From NCBI RefSeq assembly GCF_004319545.1, contig NZ_CP036313.1:3598501-3662500 (forward strand): 64,000 bases of DNA. The letters are read 5' to 3'. Origin of the DNA: Desulfobacter hydrogenophilus (GTDB taxonomy: Bacteria > Desulfobacterota > Desulfobacteria > Desulfobacterales > Desulfobacteraceae). Under the pieces are notes generated by a model. That model did not search any database. It was not told where the DNA came from and saw only the letters and a program-made list of their open reading frames with translations. Positions 25,996 to 33,931 of this stretch are shown one piece after another; within the stretch, counting starts at the first letter, position 1, and every line of letters begins with the position of its first letter. A program made the translations under genes and the position numbers.

Positions 25996-26168
25996 TGGGT
26001 AAAGAATACCAGCGTCACGAATTCTGCCGGGTCGTCGGATGCCCCGGTTTGTCTGATGATAAATGCACTGCCCCGGGGGCTTTTTGCCTGTTCACTGCCC
26101 GGCAGTTTCATGAATGGCTGCAGGATAATGGGTACAGAATCATCAAACCATCTAAAACAAAAAAGTGA
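25995..26168 (+). CDS. Small cysteine-containing hypothetical protein (57 residues)
   Basis: Starts at 25995 on the last base of the previous stop (TGATG). The sequence has four Cys in its first half (EFCRVVGCPGLSDDKCTAPGAFCLFTARQFHEWLQ), a possible small metal-binding knuckle, and a lysine-rich end. It is too compact and well placed to be chance, but I do not know its role. Confidence 0.55.
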   Translation: MGKEYQRHEFCRVVGCPGLSDDKCTAPGAFCLFTARQFHEWLQDNGYRIIKPSKTKK

Positions 26169-26452
26169 AAAAATGAGTTGACAGCCCGAATCAGGGGTGG
26201 CAAGGTGAGGATGTCATGGCAAAATCCATGACCCGGGTTGAGAGCCGGTCTTCCCAAAGGCGCATGAGCGGCGCCAATAGATTGCCGCTTTTTTTGCGTA
26301 AGCACATCCCACATACTCTGGGCCTGTGCGCGGAACCCTTCGGGGTTGTCGTTTCCTTTGGGGCGATCTCTCAACCGCGTACCGGCCCTTTTTTGTTTTT
26401 GAGAGAGTAAAATCGGGCTTTCATTTATTTTTTTACCCAAAGGAGATTTAAA
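26169..26452. promoter_or_regulatory. Intergenic region likely holding a terminator and the middle/late promoter
   Basis: A hairpin AGCGGC/GCCGCT at about 26268-26290 is followed by a run of T, as in an intrinsic terminator ending the early transcript. A second small hairpin AACCC-TTC-GGGGTT lies near 26335. Downstream, AAAGGAGATTT precedes the next ATG. In Mu the Mor-dependent promoter lies behind mor, so this is the natural place for it, but no clear promoter boxes were identified. The small frame at 26216-26410 is not supported. Confidence 0.45.
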
Positions 26453-27220
26453 ATGAAAGACGCAAAACACAACACCACGGCAATCCATTCCCATTCCATC
26501 AACACCGAATCCGACGAATTCCAGAACCCCATGGGCGGCACCATCCAGATTTTTGTAAACGAGGAGGGGGAACGTTCCGTTGATGCCCGGGAGCTTTATC
26601 AATTTCTTGAGGTCGGGAAGGACTTCTCTACATGGATCAAGGGCCGTATCGACAAGTACGGATTTGCCCTGAATGCGGACTATATTATCACCTATGACAG
26701 CCCGAAACCCGCATCAAATGGAGTTTACCCCCGTTTTGGGGAAAACCCCCAAGGCTCCGAGGTTGAACCCGATCTGGGTGGACGTCCCAGCGTCAATTAC
26801 CACCTCACCCTGGACATGGCCAAGGAACTGGCTATGGTGGAAAGAAACGACAAGGGTCGGGAAGCCCGTCAATATTTCATTGAATGCGAAAAGATAGCCC
26901 GTCAAACAACCCGCCCATTCGATGTCACCGAATATGTGAATCGGGTCTACCAGCTCGGATTAGAGACAGGTAAAGACCAGGTTAAAAAAGAGATCACCAC
27001 AAGCCTGAAAGGCCTGTCAGACCAGCGGTTCCTCCTCCTCCGGAGGGCCAGCGGCTACAAGGCCATGGGACTGACCAACCGCGAGGTCGGCAAGCTCATG
27101 GATACCCATAAAGACACCATCCGAAAAGCCGTCAAACAGAGCCGGGACATCGGCGTGTTCGGTGCCCCCGAGTCCGACGGCCAGATGACCCTGTTCTCCG
27201 GCGAGGTATCCCATGGATAG
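26453..27220 (+). CDS. AntA/AntB-type phage antirepressor
   Basis: 255 residues. The N-terminal part (VDARELYQFLEVGKDFSTWIKGRIDKYGFALNADYI) is the classic AntA/AntB domain, and GGRPSVNYHLTLDMAKELAMVERNDKGREARQYFIECE follows as in phage antirepressors. The C-terminal part (GLTNREVGKLMDTHKDTIRKAVKQSRDIGVF) carries a helix-turn-helix. Such proteins bind and inactivate repressors. Here the gene lies at the start of the late half, where it may affect the lysogeny decision or superinfection. Confidence 0.85.
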   Translation: MKDAKHNTTAIHSHSINTESDEFQNPMGGTIQIFVNEEGERSVDARELYQFLEVGKDFSTWIKGRIDKYGFALNADYIITYDSPKPASNGVYPRFGENPQGSEVEPDLGGRPSVNYHLTLDMAKELAMVERNDKGREARQYFIECEKIARQTTRPFDVTEYVNRVYQLGLETGKDQVKKEITTSLKGLSDQRFLLLRRASGYKAMGLTNREVGKLMDTHKDTIRKAVKQSRDIGVFGAPESDGQMTLFSGEVSHG

Positions 27221-27410
27221 CATGGATATGGTGGATCGGGTGGAGGATGTCGCCGTGCGCATCGACTGCCTGGCAGACCTGATCTGCGCCGCCAGGGCCA
27301 GCGACTTCTCCATGTCCGATTCCGGGCTCACCGGATTTCTGCTGATCCTCAACCAGCTCAGTGACGACCTGAGAAAGGTGACAGGCACGCCGTCAAGGTG
27401 TCATGATTGA
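27213..27410 (+). CDS. Small hypothetical protein overlapping the antirepressor end
   Basis: 65 residues; the ATG at 27213 lies inside the last codons of the antirepressor gene. Mostly helical (MDMVDRVEDVAVRIDCLADLICAARAS, GLTGFLLILNQLSDDLRKV). It resembles many small phage proteins of unknown function that follow regulators. It is followed by a strong terminator. Confidence 0.5.
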   Translation: MDSMDMVDRVEDVAVRIDCLADLICAARASDFSMSDSGLTGFLLILNQLSDDLRKVTGTPSRCHD

Positions 27411-27442
27411 GCCGGTAGCCTTTAGCCTTTAACCTTTATCCA

Positions 27443-27476
27443 CCCCGATCAGGCCATGCCTGACCGGGGTTTTTTA
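27443..27476 (+). terminator. Rho-independent terminator
   Basis: CCCCGATCAGGC-CAT-GCCTGACCGGGG forms a long stem (about 12 pairs with one mismatch), followed by six T. It closes the antirepressor unit; the lysis and head genes therefore need their own promoter further on. Confidence 0.85.
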
Positions 27477-27655
27477 TGTCCCTTCCCCCGACCCTTTTGC
27501 TGACATCGGCAAAAGGGTCTCTTTTTTGGGATTTTTTGCCATTAAGGCCAAAATAGGAAACTACTTTGGTGGATTGTTTCCTGCCTTGCGTTGTATGTAA
27601 GCATATCGGGCCTGATAACGGGCCGGATACACTTTACAGGCACCAGGGAGGCGCC

Positions 27656-28126
27656 ATGCCATTTTATTATCCCCAATTCAAAGACCTGATTTCACAGACA
27701 TTAAAATCCATGGAACTCTATTCCGAGTCAGCGGTGAACCTGCTTTTGGGAACCGCTGCCCAGGAATCCGGGTTCGGCACCTATATCCGACAGATAAGAG
27801 GGCCTGCCCGGGGGGTTTTTCAATGCGAACCGGCCACGGAACTGGATATCTGGGACAATTATCTGCGCTATAAGCTGGAACTTGCCGACCGGATTTTGCG
27901 TGTCACCGGGGTGAAACACCCGTCCGCCACCCATCTGGAGACCCATCTGGACTATCAGATCGCCCTTTGCCGGGTGCATTATCTCCGGGTGAAAGCATCC
28001 CTGCCCGCCGCCGACGATATCCCCGGCCTGGCAGCTTACTGGAAGCGGCATTACAACACGGCCCTGGGGGCAGGCACGGTGGATCAATTCATCGACAATT
28101 ACCGGAAATACTGCACCACCCCATAA
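27656..28126 (+). CDS. Probable phage endolysin (lysozyme-like)
   Basis: 156 residues from the ATG at 27656 with GGGAGG upstream. SESAVNLLLGTAAQESGFGTYIRQIRGPARGVFQCEP looks like the catalytic region of a transglycosylase/lysozyme fold, with a glutamate in AAQESG and a GxxQ-type substrate groove. YNTALGAGTVDQFIDNYRKY closes the domain. It opens the lysis and head gene block and is followed by a membrane protein, as in lysis cassettes. Assignment by pattern and position. Confidence 0.65.
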   Translation: MPFYYPQFKDLISQTLKSMELYSESAVNLLLGTAAQESGFGTYIRQIRGPARGVFQCEPATELDIWDNYLRYKLELADRILRVTGVKHPSATHLETHLDYQIALCRVHYLRVKASLPAADDIPGLAAYWKRHYNTALGAGTVDQFIDNYRKYCTTP

Positions 28127-28152
28127 CAAACATTCTTTACAGGAGGCACCCC

Positions 28153-28764
28153 ATGGACACTAAAACCGCTATCAAAAGCAAGACCATTAATTTTAACGCC
28201 ATCATACTCGGCATTATTTCGCTGCTGGTCGCATTCGGGATCACCGTGCCGGACGAGATTTATCCGGCATTGCTGGCGGCTATACCGGTGATTAATATCG
28301 TGCTGCGGTTTATGACCAAGGGGGCTGTCACATTGACCGGCGGTGCCGGTGAGATCGATAACGAGAGTGGCAGGGCCAGGATTTTGCCGGTGATCGCGTG
28401 CCTGACCCTGGCTGTCATCATCGCCGGCACAATGTGGACGGGATGTGCCGCAAACAAGACCGTCACCGGACAGATCATCGCCCAGACAGATGATCCGGGG
28501 ATCATCGCCCTGGCCACCTATGCCGATGCCCAGGATGCCTATATCCATGCGGGGGAGATGTATGTGGCCTACCAGGACACCGTTATTGAGATCGACCCTG
28601 CGCTGCACGATAAAATTATCGGTTATTTCAAGGAAGCAGATAAGATCCTGGATACCTGGAAGCTCCTGGGGGATGTGCCGGAAGCGGACAAAACGTCCCT
28701 GCGGGAATACCTGCGCAGACTGTCCATGGAACTGGCACAAATGCTGGCAGACAGCCAGAAATAG
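28153..28764 (+). CDS. Membrane protein of the lysis region (holin-like)
   Basis: 203 residues from the ATG at 28153, AGGAGG upstream. Three hydrophobic segments: AIILGIISLLVAFGITV (about 16-32), ALLAAIPVINIVLRFM (about 38-53) and ILPVIACLTLAVIIAGTMW (about 77-95), the last followed by a cysteine (GCAANK) as in a lipobox. The remainder is a soluble helical domain (TYADAQDAYIHAGEMYVAYQ..., IGYFKEADKILDTWKLLGDVPEADKTSLREYLRRL). A holin fused to, or combined with, an outer soluble domain is possible. The downstream part may also be a separate secreted domain. Confidence 0.55.
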   Translation: MDTKTAIKSKTINFNAIILGIISLLVAFGITVPDEIYPALLAAIPVINIVLRFMTKGAVTLTGGAGEIDNESGRARILPVIACLTLAVIIAGTMWTGCAANKTVTGQIIAQTDDPGIIALATYADAQDAYIHAGEMYVAYQDTVIEIDPALHDKIIGYFKEADKILDTWKLLGDVPEADKTSLREYLRRLSMELAQMLADSQK

Positions 28765-28810
28765 ACGCATAACCGCGCCGAATTTACGGGCAATGGAGGA
28801 GAATAACACC

Positions 28811-29005
28811 ATGGCGGACAATAGCAATAACTACATCATGGCTGCAGCCATCGGGCTGAACCTGATCATCGACACCATCGACCGGGTCAAAACCGATACC
28901 GGCATAGAGATCACCCCTGAAACCATAGCTGTTTATGTGTCCATGCGCAATGACCGGCGGCATGCGCTTAACCAGCAGCTCGGCATTTCTGAGGAAGGTG
29001 CATAA
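28811..29005 (+). CDS. Small hypothetical protein of the lysis region
   Basis: 64 residues with GGAGGAG upstream. Helical and weakly hydrophobic in the first half (NYIMAAAIGLNLIIDTIDRV), then TGIEITPETIAVYVSMRNDRRHALNQQ. It may be a minor lysis or head protein. No family recognised. Confidence 0.5.
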   Translation: MADNSNNYIMAAAIGLNLIIDTIDRVKTDTGIEITPETIAVYVSMRNDRRHALNQQLGISEEGA

Positions 29006-29036
29006 TGGCTGTCACCGGCGACCGGGTTGGCAGCAT

Positions 29037-29357
29037 ATGAATCAGGCCCCCACAACAGATTATTCGGCCATGCAGTTCTGGTTTAACATCGGGCAGTATG
29101 CGATCACGGTGATCATCGGCGTGTATGTCTGGATCAGCAACCGCGCCAATGCCAGATCCAAGGATGTCGAAAAGCTGGCCTGTCGCGTGGTGCGCCTGGA
29201 GTCATCCAGCATTTCCCATGCCGATCTGGGGAAGGTTTACGAGCGGATCAATTTTGTCTCGGAGCAGATGTGCAAAGTGTCCGGAACGGTCACCGGGATA
29301 AAGGGCTCTGTGGATATGATTCAAGAGTGCCTGTTGAACAAAGGGGACACTAAATGA
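29037..29357 (+). CDS. DUF2730 family phage membrane protein
   Basis: 106 residues from the ATG at 29037. One transmembrane segment near the N-terminus (FWFNIGQYAITVIIGVYVWI, residues 13-32) is followed by a coiled-coil part (DVEKLACRVVRLESSSISHADLGKVYERINFVSEQMCKVSGTV). This is the layout of DUF2730 proteins encoded beside the lysis genes of Mu-like phages. Perhaps a spanin-like or holin-accessory role. It overlaps the next gene by ATGA. Confidence 0.7.
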   Translation: MNQAPTTDYSAMQFWFNIGQYAITVIIGVYVWISNRANARSKDVEKLACRVVRLESSSISHADLGKVYERINFVSEQMCKVSGTVTGIKGSVDMIQECLLNKGDTK

Positions 29358-29740
29358 ACTTTGAAGACCTTGAGAAAATCCAGCGGGATGTAAACTGGGA
29401 TATCACCTATCAAAGCGATCTTGAGCATTACAAAAAATCCGACCACTGGGCCATCCCCGCCGATGGGCTGGGGGATTGTGAAGATTATGCGCTCCTGAAA
29501 CGGCATTTGCTGCTGGAAGCTGGCTGGCCAAAGGAAAAATTGCGTCTGGCCACCTGCTATACCGAAACCGGCGGGTACCATGCCGTATTGATCGCCATAC
29601 TTGGCGCAACATGGACAGACGAGACATGGTGGGTGCTGGACAACCGGGAAAAACTGCCTAAATCCTGGCGCATGATGGATCACTACAAGTGGGACAGAAT
29701 GCAGGATGAAAAAGGCGTCTGGAGGGCGGTGGTATCATGA
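29354..29740 (+). CDS. Transglutaminase-like cysteine peptidase (BTLCP type)
   Basis: 128 residues with a full catalytic set for the transglutaminase/papain-like fold: Cys in GDCEDYALLK, His in GGYHAVLI and Asp in WWVLDNR. In Mu-like phages such a small protease or amidase is found in the lysis region and may cleave cell wall peptides. No signal peptide, so export would depend on the holin. Confidence 0.78.
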   Translation: MNFEDLEKIQRDVNWDITYQSDLEHYKKSDHWAIPADGLGDCEDYALLKRHLLLEAGWPKEKLRLATCYTETGGYHAVLIAILGATWTDETWWVLDNREKLPKSWRMMDHYKWDRMQDEKGVWRAVVS

Positions 29741-29895
29741 AAAAAACACTATTGCTGATCACGGTATTATTTACGTTGGCCATGGCCGGATGCCAGGGAT
29801 CACAACGGCCTGAAGGGCCGGATCACGGCACCCTGGGGCAGGAAGTACCGGCGCCGCACGGGTGGACGGATTATATCCAGCGGGGAGGAGAATAA
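29737..29895 (+). CDS. Small lipoprotein (Rz1-like)
   Basis: 52 residues, not long enough for most gene finders. A signal peptide (MKKTLLLITVLFTLAMAGC) ends in a lipobox LAMAGC, and the mature part is proline-rich (PEGPDHGTLGQEVPAPHGW). Position at the end of the lysis genes suggests an outer-membrane spanin subunit, with the DUF2730 or an overlapping gene as partner. It overlaps both neighbours through ATGA/TAATG. Confidence 0.65.
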   Translation: MKKTLLLITVLFTLAMAGCQGSQRPEGPDHGTLGQEVPAPHGWTDYIQRGGE

Positions 29896-30194
29896 TGGCC
29901 AGTTTAGAACAGACGATTCAGCGACACCTGAGGATTACCATCCTGAGACTGCTGGCTGAAGACCCGAATTACACCTTGAATGACTCGATCCTGGCAGATC
30001 TGGTGGGCAATTACGGATTCACCCCCAGCCGTGACCGGGTGCGCACGGAGTTGAGCTGGCTCCGGGAACAGGGCCTGGTGCGTTTTGACGACGATGACGG
30101 GATCATTATTGCCGTGTTGACCCAGCGGGGGAATGACGTGGCCCACGGTCGTACCCGGGTGCCCGGGGTAAAACGTCCCGGTCCGGGGTCGTGA
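29895..30194 (+). CDS. VpaChn25_0724-type phage protein, winged-helix-like
   Basis: 99 residues from the ATG at 29895. It has the pattern LEQTIQRHLRITILRLLAEDPNYTLNDSILADLVGNYGFTPSRDRVRTELSWLREQGLVRF, a winged helix of the kind annotated as VpaChn25_0724 family in Mu-like phages, always just before the small terminase gene. Probable DNA-binding role in packaging or late regulation. Confidence 0.75.
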   Translation: MASLEQTIQRHLRITILRLLAEDPNYTLNDSILADLVGNYGFTPSRDRVRTELSWLREQGLVRFDDDDGIIIAVLTQRGNDVAHGRTRVPGVKRPGPGS

Positions 30195-30195
30195 C

Positions 30196-30753
30196 ATGGC
30201 CAAAAAACCACGTAAAGGCAGGGGTAGACCGTCCAGTATAGACCAGCTGCCCGAAGACGTTAAAATCAAAATTAACTCGGCGTTGAGGAATCGTGCCCTT
30301 ACCCAGAAACGGATATTGGATGCCATCAACCCGGTGCTGGACATGCGGGGGGAAAAGCCCATCTCCAAGAGCGCCCTGGGTCGGTACGCCATGGCCGTGG
30401 AGGAAAAAGGCGCCATGATGCGGGAGGCCCGGGAGGCTGCCAATGCCCTGGTGGGCGGTCTGGGGGAGCAGAGCGGCACGGATCTTGGCCGGGCCGTTAC
30501 CGAGATGGTCAAGACCCTGGCGTTTAACCTGGTGGCCAATGAGGGGGAGGTGGATGTGGATACCTTGAACAAGGTGGCGCTTATCTCCCAGCGCATTGAG
30601 CGGGCAAGTAAGGTCAGTCTGGAACGGGAAGAGCAGTTGAAAAGCAAAATACTTCAAAAGGCAGCTGACGAGGTGGAAGAAACGGCAAAGCAGCAAGGTA
30701 TGGACAACAGTCAGGCGCAGTTCTGGCGTGAAAAGGTTCTGGGGGTGCGGTGA
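30196..30753 (+). CDS. DUF3486 family protein (Mu gp27, small terminase role)
   Basis: 185 residues. GRGRPSSIDQLPEDVKIKINSALRNRALTQKRILDAINPVL is the DUF3486 N-terminal DNA-binding part, and KSALGRYAMAVEEKGAMMREAREAANALVGG continues as in Mu gp27. The helical C-terminus probably contacts the large terminase. The stop overlaps the next start (TGATG). Confidence 0.85.
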   Translation: MAKKPRKGRGRPSSIDQLPEDVKIKINSALRNRALTQKRILDAINPVLDMRGEKPISKSALGRYAMAVEEKGAMMREAREAANALVGGLGEQSGTDLGRAVTEMVKTLAFNLVANEGEVDVDTLNKVALISQRIERASKVSLEREEQLKSKILQKAADEVEETAKQQGMDNSQAQFWREKVLGVR

Positions 30754-32360
30754 TGGCCAAGCTTTTTGGAGACACCATCCGCATACTGGAGTGGGAGGAA
30801 TTGCCGGACTCCGTTCGGGAGATTCCGAAGGACTGCAACCCGCTCGACCAAGGCCTTTTTATGGCGCACCAGGCCGAGTGGTGCAGTCTCATACATGCCC
30901 ATCCGCTTTGCATTGCCGAAAAGGGCAGGCGTACCGGCATCACATATGCCACCGGTTTGGACGATACCATCACCGCTTCCACCACCCGCACGGACGGCGG
31001 AAGTGATATTTATTATATCGGGGATACAAAAGAAAAGGGGCTGGAATTCATCGGCTATTGCGCACATATGGCCAAGGTGATGGCCACGGCCATGGCCAAA
31101 GGGTGGGCTGGCATCGAGGTCTTCTTGTTCGAAGATCAGCAGCCGGATGGCGGTACCCGCATGATCAATGCATATCGAATTCGTTTTGCATCGGGGTTTA
31201 AAATCGTGGCCCTGTCTTCCAATCCGGCCAACATCCGCGGGCTTCAGGGTATTGTTAATATCGACGAGGCCGCATTTCATAAAAACGTGCAGGCAGTAAT
31301 AGACGCTTGTAACGCCCTGTTGATATGGGAGGGGCGCATCCGCATTATTTCCACGCACAACGGGCAGAAGAACCCGTTCAACCAGTTGATACAGGATGCC
31401 AGGGCCAAGCTCAATCCCTATGAGGTGTTTCATGTCACCTTTGATGATGCGGTGGCCAATGGTCTGTATGAGCGGGTCTGTTTTGTGAAAGGGAAAGCGC
31501 CCACGCCTGAAGGGAAAAAGCAATGGTATGAACGGGTCCGAAAAAGCTACGGCACCAATACCGAGGCCATGAAAGAAGAGCTGGATGCCATCCCCAGAGA
31601 AGGCAGTGGCGTGGCCATTCCGGGTGTTCTGATTGAGCGCTGCATGTCCGAAGCCCGGCCCATTGTCAGACTGTCTCTGGATGACGGGTTCAAGCTCCGT
31701 GATCTGGAATACCGTGATTCATGGACCAATGCGTGGATGGATGAAAATATCAAGCCGCTGATCAAGCTGTTGAATCCGAAAAATGAGCATGTTTTTGGGT
31801 CTGATTACTCCCGATATTGCGACATGGCAGGATTTGCGCCGGTGGAAATCATGCAGGATTTGACCAGAAAGGTTCCCTGGGCCCTGGAGATGCACAACGT
31901 CCCCACCCGGCACCAGGAGCAGATTTTAAAATACATCATAGACCGGATTCCAAGATGGAAGTGCGGGGCCATGGATGCCACCGGCAACGGCTTGATCCTG
32001 GCGGAGTATCTGGCAGACAAATATGGATATGATCGAATCTTTTTGGTTATGCTCAACGATGCCTGGTACCGGGAAAACATGGAGCATTTTGTCCAGCTGT
32101 TCACCGACGGCATGATCGACTTGATGCGGGATGCGGATGTTAAAAATGATTTGCGGGCACTGGTGCGCATCGACGGTATTGTGAAGTTGCCGAAACTCAG
32201 GACGGCTGACACAAAAGACAATGAAATCAAGCGTCATGGGGATATGGCCATTGCTTTGGCTTTGGGTGATTTTGCCGCGTCGAAAGATCTGCCGGGCCGT
32301 AGGATGGAAGTCTCCATGGCCAATCCATGGCAAACAACCCGAATGTTTGAGGGGTATTGA
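30753..32360 (+). CDS. Phage terminase large subunit (Mu gp28-like)
   Basis: 535 residues from the ATG at 30753. The ATPase part has a Walker A-like AEKGRRTGITYA and a Walker B GIVNIDEAAF. The nuclease part includes FGSDYSRYCDMAGFAP with its aspartates and AMDATGNGLILAEYLADKYG. It pumps phage DNA into preformed heads; in Mu-like phages packaging starts in flanking host DNA. The gene lies in the standard order between gp27- and gp29-like genes. Confidence 0.88.
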   Translation: MAKLFGDTIRILEWEELPDSVREIPKDCNPLDQGLFMAHQAEWCSLIHAHPLCIAEKGRRTGITYATGLDDTITASTTRTDGGSDIYYIGDTKEKGLEFIGYCAHMAKVMATAMAKGWAGIEVFLFEDQQPDGGTRMINAYRIRFASGFKIVALSSNPANIRGLQGIVNIDEAAFHKNVQAVIDACNALLIWEGRIRIISTHNGQKNPFNQLIQDARAKLNPYEVFHVTFDDAVANGLYERVCFVKGKAPTPEGKKQWYERVRKSYGTNTEAMKEELDAIPREGSGVAIPGVLIERCMSEARPIVRLSLDDGFKLRDLEYRDSWTNAWMDENIKPLIKLLNPKNEHVFGSDYSRYCDMAGFAPVEIMQDLTRKVPWALEMHNVPTRHQEQILKYIIDRIPRWKCGAMDATGNGLILAEYLADKYGYDRIFLVMLNDAWYRENMEHFVQLFTDGMIDLMRDADVKNDLRALVRIDGIVKLPKLRTADTKDNEIKRHGDMAIALALGDFAASKDLPGRRMEVSMANPWQTTRMFEGY

Positions 32361-33931
32361 TGGAAAAGCGCGGGATATGGGTATCGCCCACGGAATATAT
32401 AGACCTGTCGGAACTGAAATGGCCGGTAAGCAAGACGTCTGGGCTGCTGGGTGAAATATACGCAGGGGGCTCTGTGGGCGGGTTTGATCCGGTGGGGTGG
32501 CTGGGATTGCTGCCGGATCCGGATCCGGTGCTGCAGAAAACAGGAGATCTGTCGGCCGTGCTCCGGAGTCTGACCGCCGATGACAAGGTCATCTCCTCCA
32601 TGCAGAACCGTAAGCTTGGCACCCTGAAGAAAAAAGATTACGGGCTTGACCCCGGCAAGGATGGGGACGAGGAGCCGGACAAGGCGGCTGTGGATCTGTG
32701 TGACGACCTGAAACAGGATCTTGAAGACATTGATCTGTACAATATTTTTTCCCAGATCCTTGATGCGCCGTTTTATGGGGCCACACCCGTGGAAATCATC
32801 TGGTACAAGGATGGCGGCAAGCTGCGCATCAAGGATTTGAGACCCCGACCCATGGAGTGGTTTGGATACGACGGGGATCACCGGCCGGTTTTCATGGGAC
32901 CCCATGAGGGGATTCCGGAAGCGGCGGTGTATGAAAAGCTGGTGATGGTGCGGTATTTCCCCGATGCGGTGAACCCCTACGGCCTGCGCCTGCTGAGCCG
33001 GTGCCTGTGGCCGGTGGCCATCAAAAAGGGCGGGATACGCTTCTGGGCCACCCTGTGCGAGCGGTTTGGCATGCCCTGGGTGATCGGGCATGTGAACGGG
33101 GACGAAACAGAGAGAAACAAGGCGTTGTCCCAGCTCACCGCCATGGTTCAGAATGCCGTGGCAGTGGTGTCCGGGGATACCACCGTGGATATTGAATCCG
33201 CTTCCGGGTCCACCGGGGATCTGCACCCGAATCTGATAAAATATTGCGATACCTCCATTGCCCGGGCGCTCCAGGGTCAGAGCCTGACCAACGAGGGCAC
33301 CAGCACCGGGTCCTATGCCGAATCCAAGACCAGCATGGAGTCGCTCACCGATTATCAGGAGGCGGATGAGCAGCTCATTGTCACCTTCATGAACCGCCTG
33401 GCCAAGCGGTACCGCAATGTAAACAACCCCATGGCAAAGGTGCCGGTATTCCGGTACCGGGAACCCGAGGATTATCAGGCCCTGGCAGATCTGGACACCA
33501 AGCTTTCAAGTCTGGGCGTGCAGTTTAAAAAAGAGCGGTTCACCCGGCGGTACCGGATGTCCGAGGATGAATTTGATATGCGACCAGGAAGCGAAGCAGC
33601 GGCCTCTGCGGTACCGACCGAAGGGCTGGGATTTGCAGGGGGCACGAATTTAGCACAGGGGACAGATTTAAAATCCATCCCGCCGGGCCAGGCCGAAATA
33701 GACGCTTTTTGCGACAAATTGACCAAAGCCGGGGCTAAGGGTGCCGGAAAAGCCAGAAAAGCAATTTTAGAGGCCATATCCGCAACCACAGACTATGAAG
33801 AGGCCGCCGTCCGTCTGCTGGAATTATATCCGGATCTGCACCAGGACGATTTTGAATCCCTGATGGAACGGGCCGAGCTCAATGCCTGTCTGTATGGCAT
33901 GTACGCCGAAAAGGAGGAGAGCAATGGGTAA
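32360..33931 (+). CDS. Portal protein, DUF935 family (Mu gp29-like)
   Basis: 523 residues; ATG overlaps the terminase stop (TGATG). Characteristic stretches: FDAPFYGATPVEIIW-like (ILDAPFYGATPVEIIWYKDGGK), KLVMVRYFPDAVNPYGLRLLSRCLWP, RFWATLCERFGMPWVIGH and GSYAESKTSMESLTDYQEADEQL. The portal forms the DNA entry ring and connects head and tail. A copy of the dispersed GGGGACAGATTTAAAA repeat lies in frame at 33657-33685, encoding GTDLKSIPPG in the C-terminal linker. The next gene starts inside its last codons. Confidence 0.88.
   Translation: MEKRGIWVSPTEYIDLSELKWPVSKTSGLLGEIYAGGSVGGFDPVGWLGLLPDPDPVLQKTGDLSAVLRSLTADDKVISSMQNRKLGTLKKKDYGLDPGKDGDEEPDKAAVDLCDDLKQDLEDIDLYNIFSQILDAPFYGATPVEIIWYKDGGKLRIKDLRPRPMEWFGYDGDHRPVFMGPHEGIPEAAVYEKLVMVRYFPDAVNPYGLRLLSRCLWPVAIKKGGIRFWATLCERFGMPWVIGHVNGDETERNKALSQLTAMVQNAVAVVSGDTTVDIESASGSTGDLHPNLIKYCDTSIARALQGQSLTNEGTSTGSYAESKTSMESLTDYQEADEQLIVTFMNRLAKRYRNVNNPMAKVPVFRYREPEDYQALADLDTKLSSLGVQFKKERFTRRYRMSEDEFDMRPGSEAAASAVPTEGLGFAGGTNLAQGTDLKSIPPGQAEIDAFCDKLTKAGAKGAGKARKAILEAISATTDYEEAAVRLLELYPDLHQDDFESLMERAELNACLYGMYAEKEESNG

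Noticed and set aside
26216..26410. Plus-strand frame of 64 codons behind the mor region
   Set aside because: It runs through a terminator-like hairpin with a T run and has no recognisable features.
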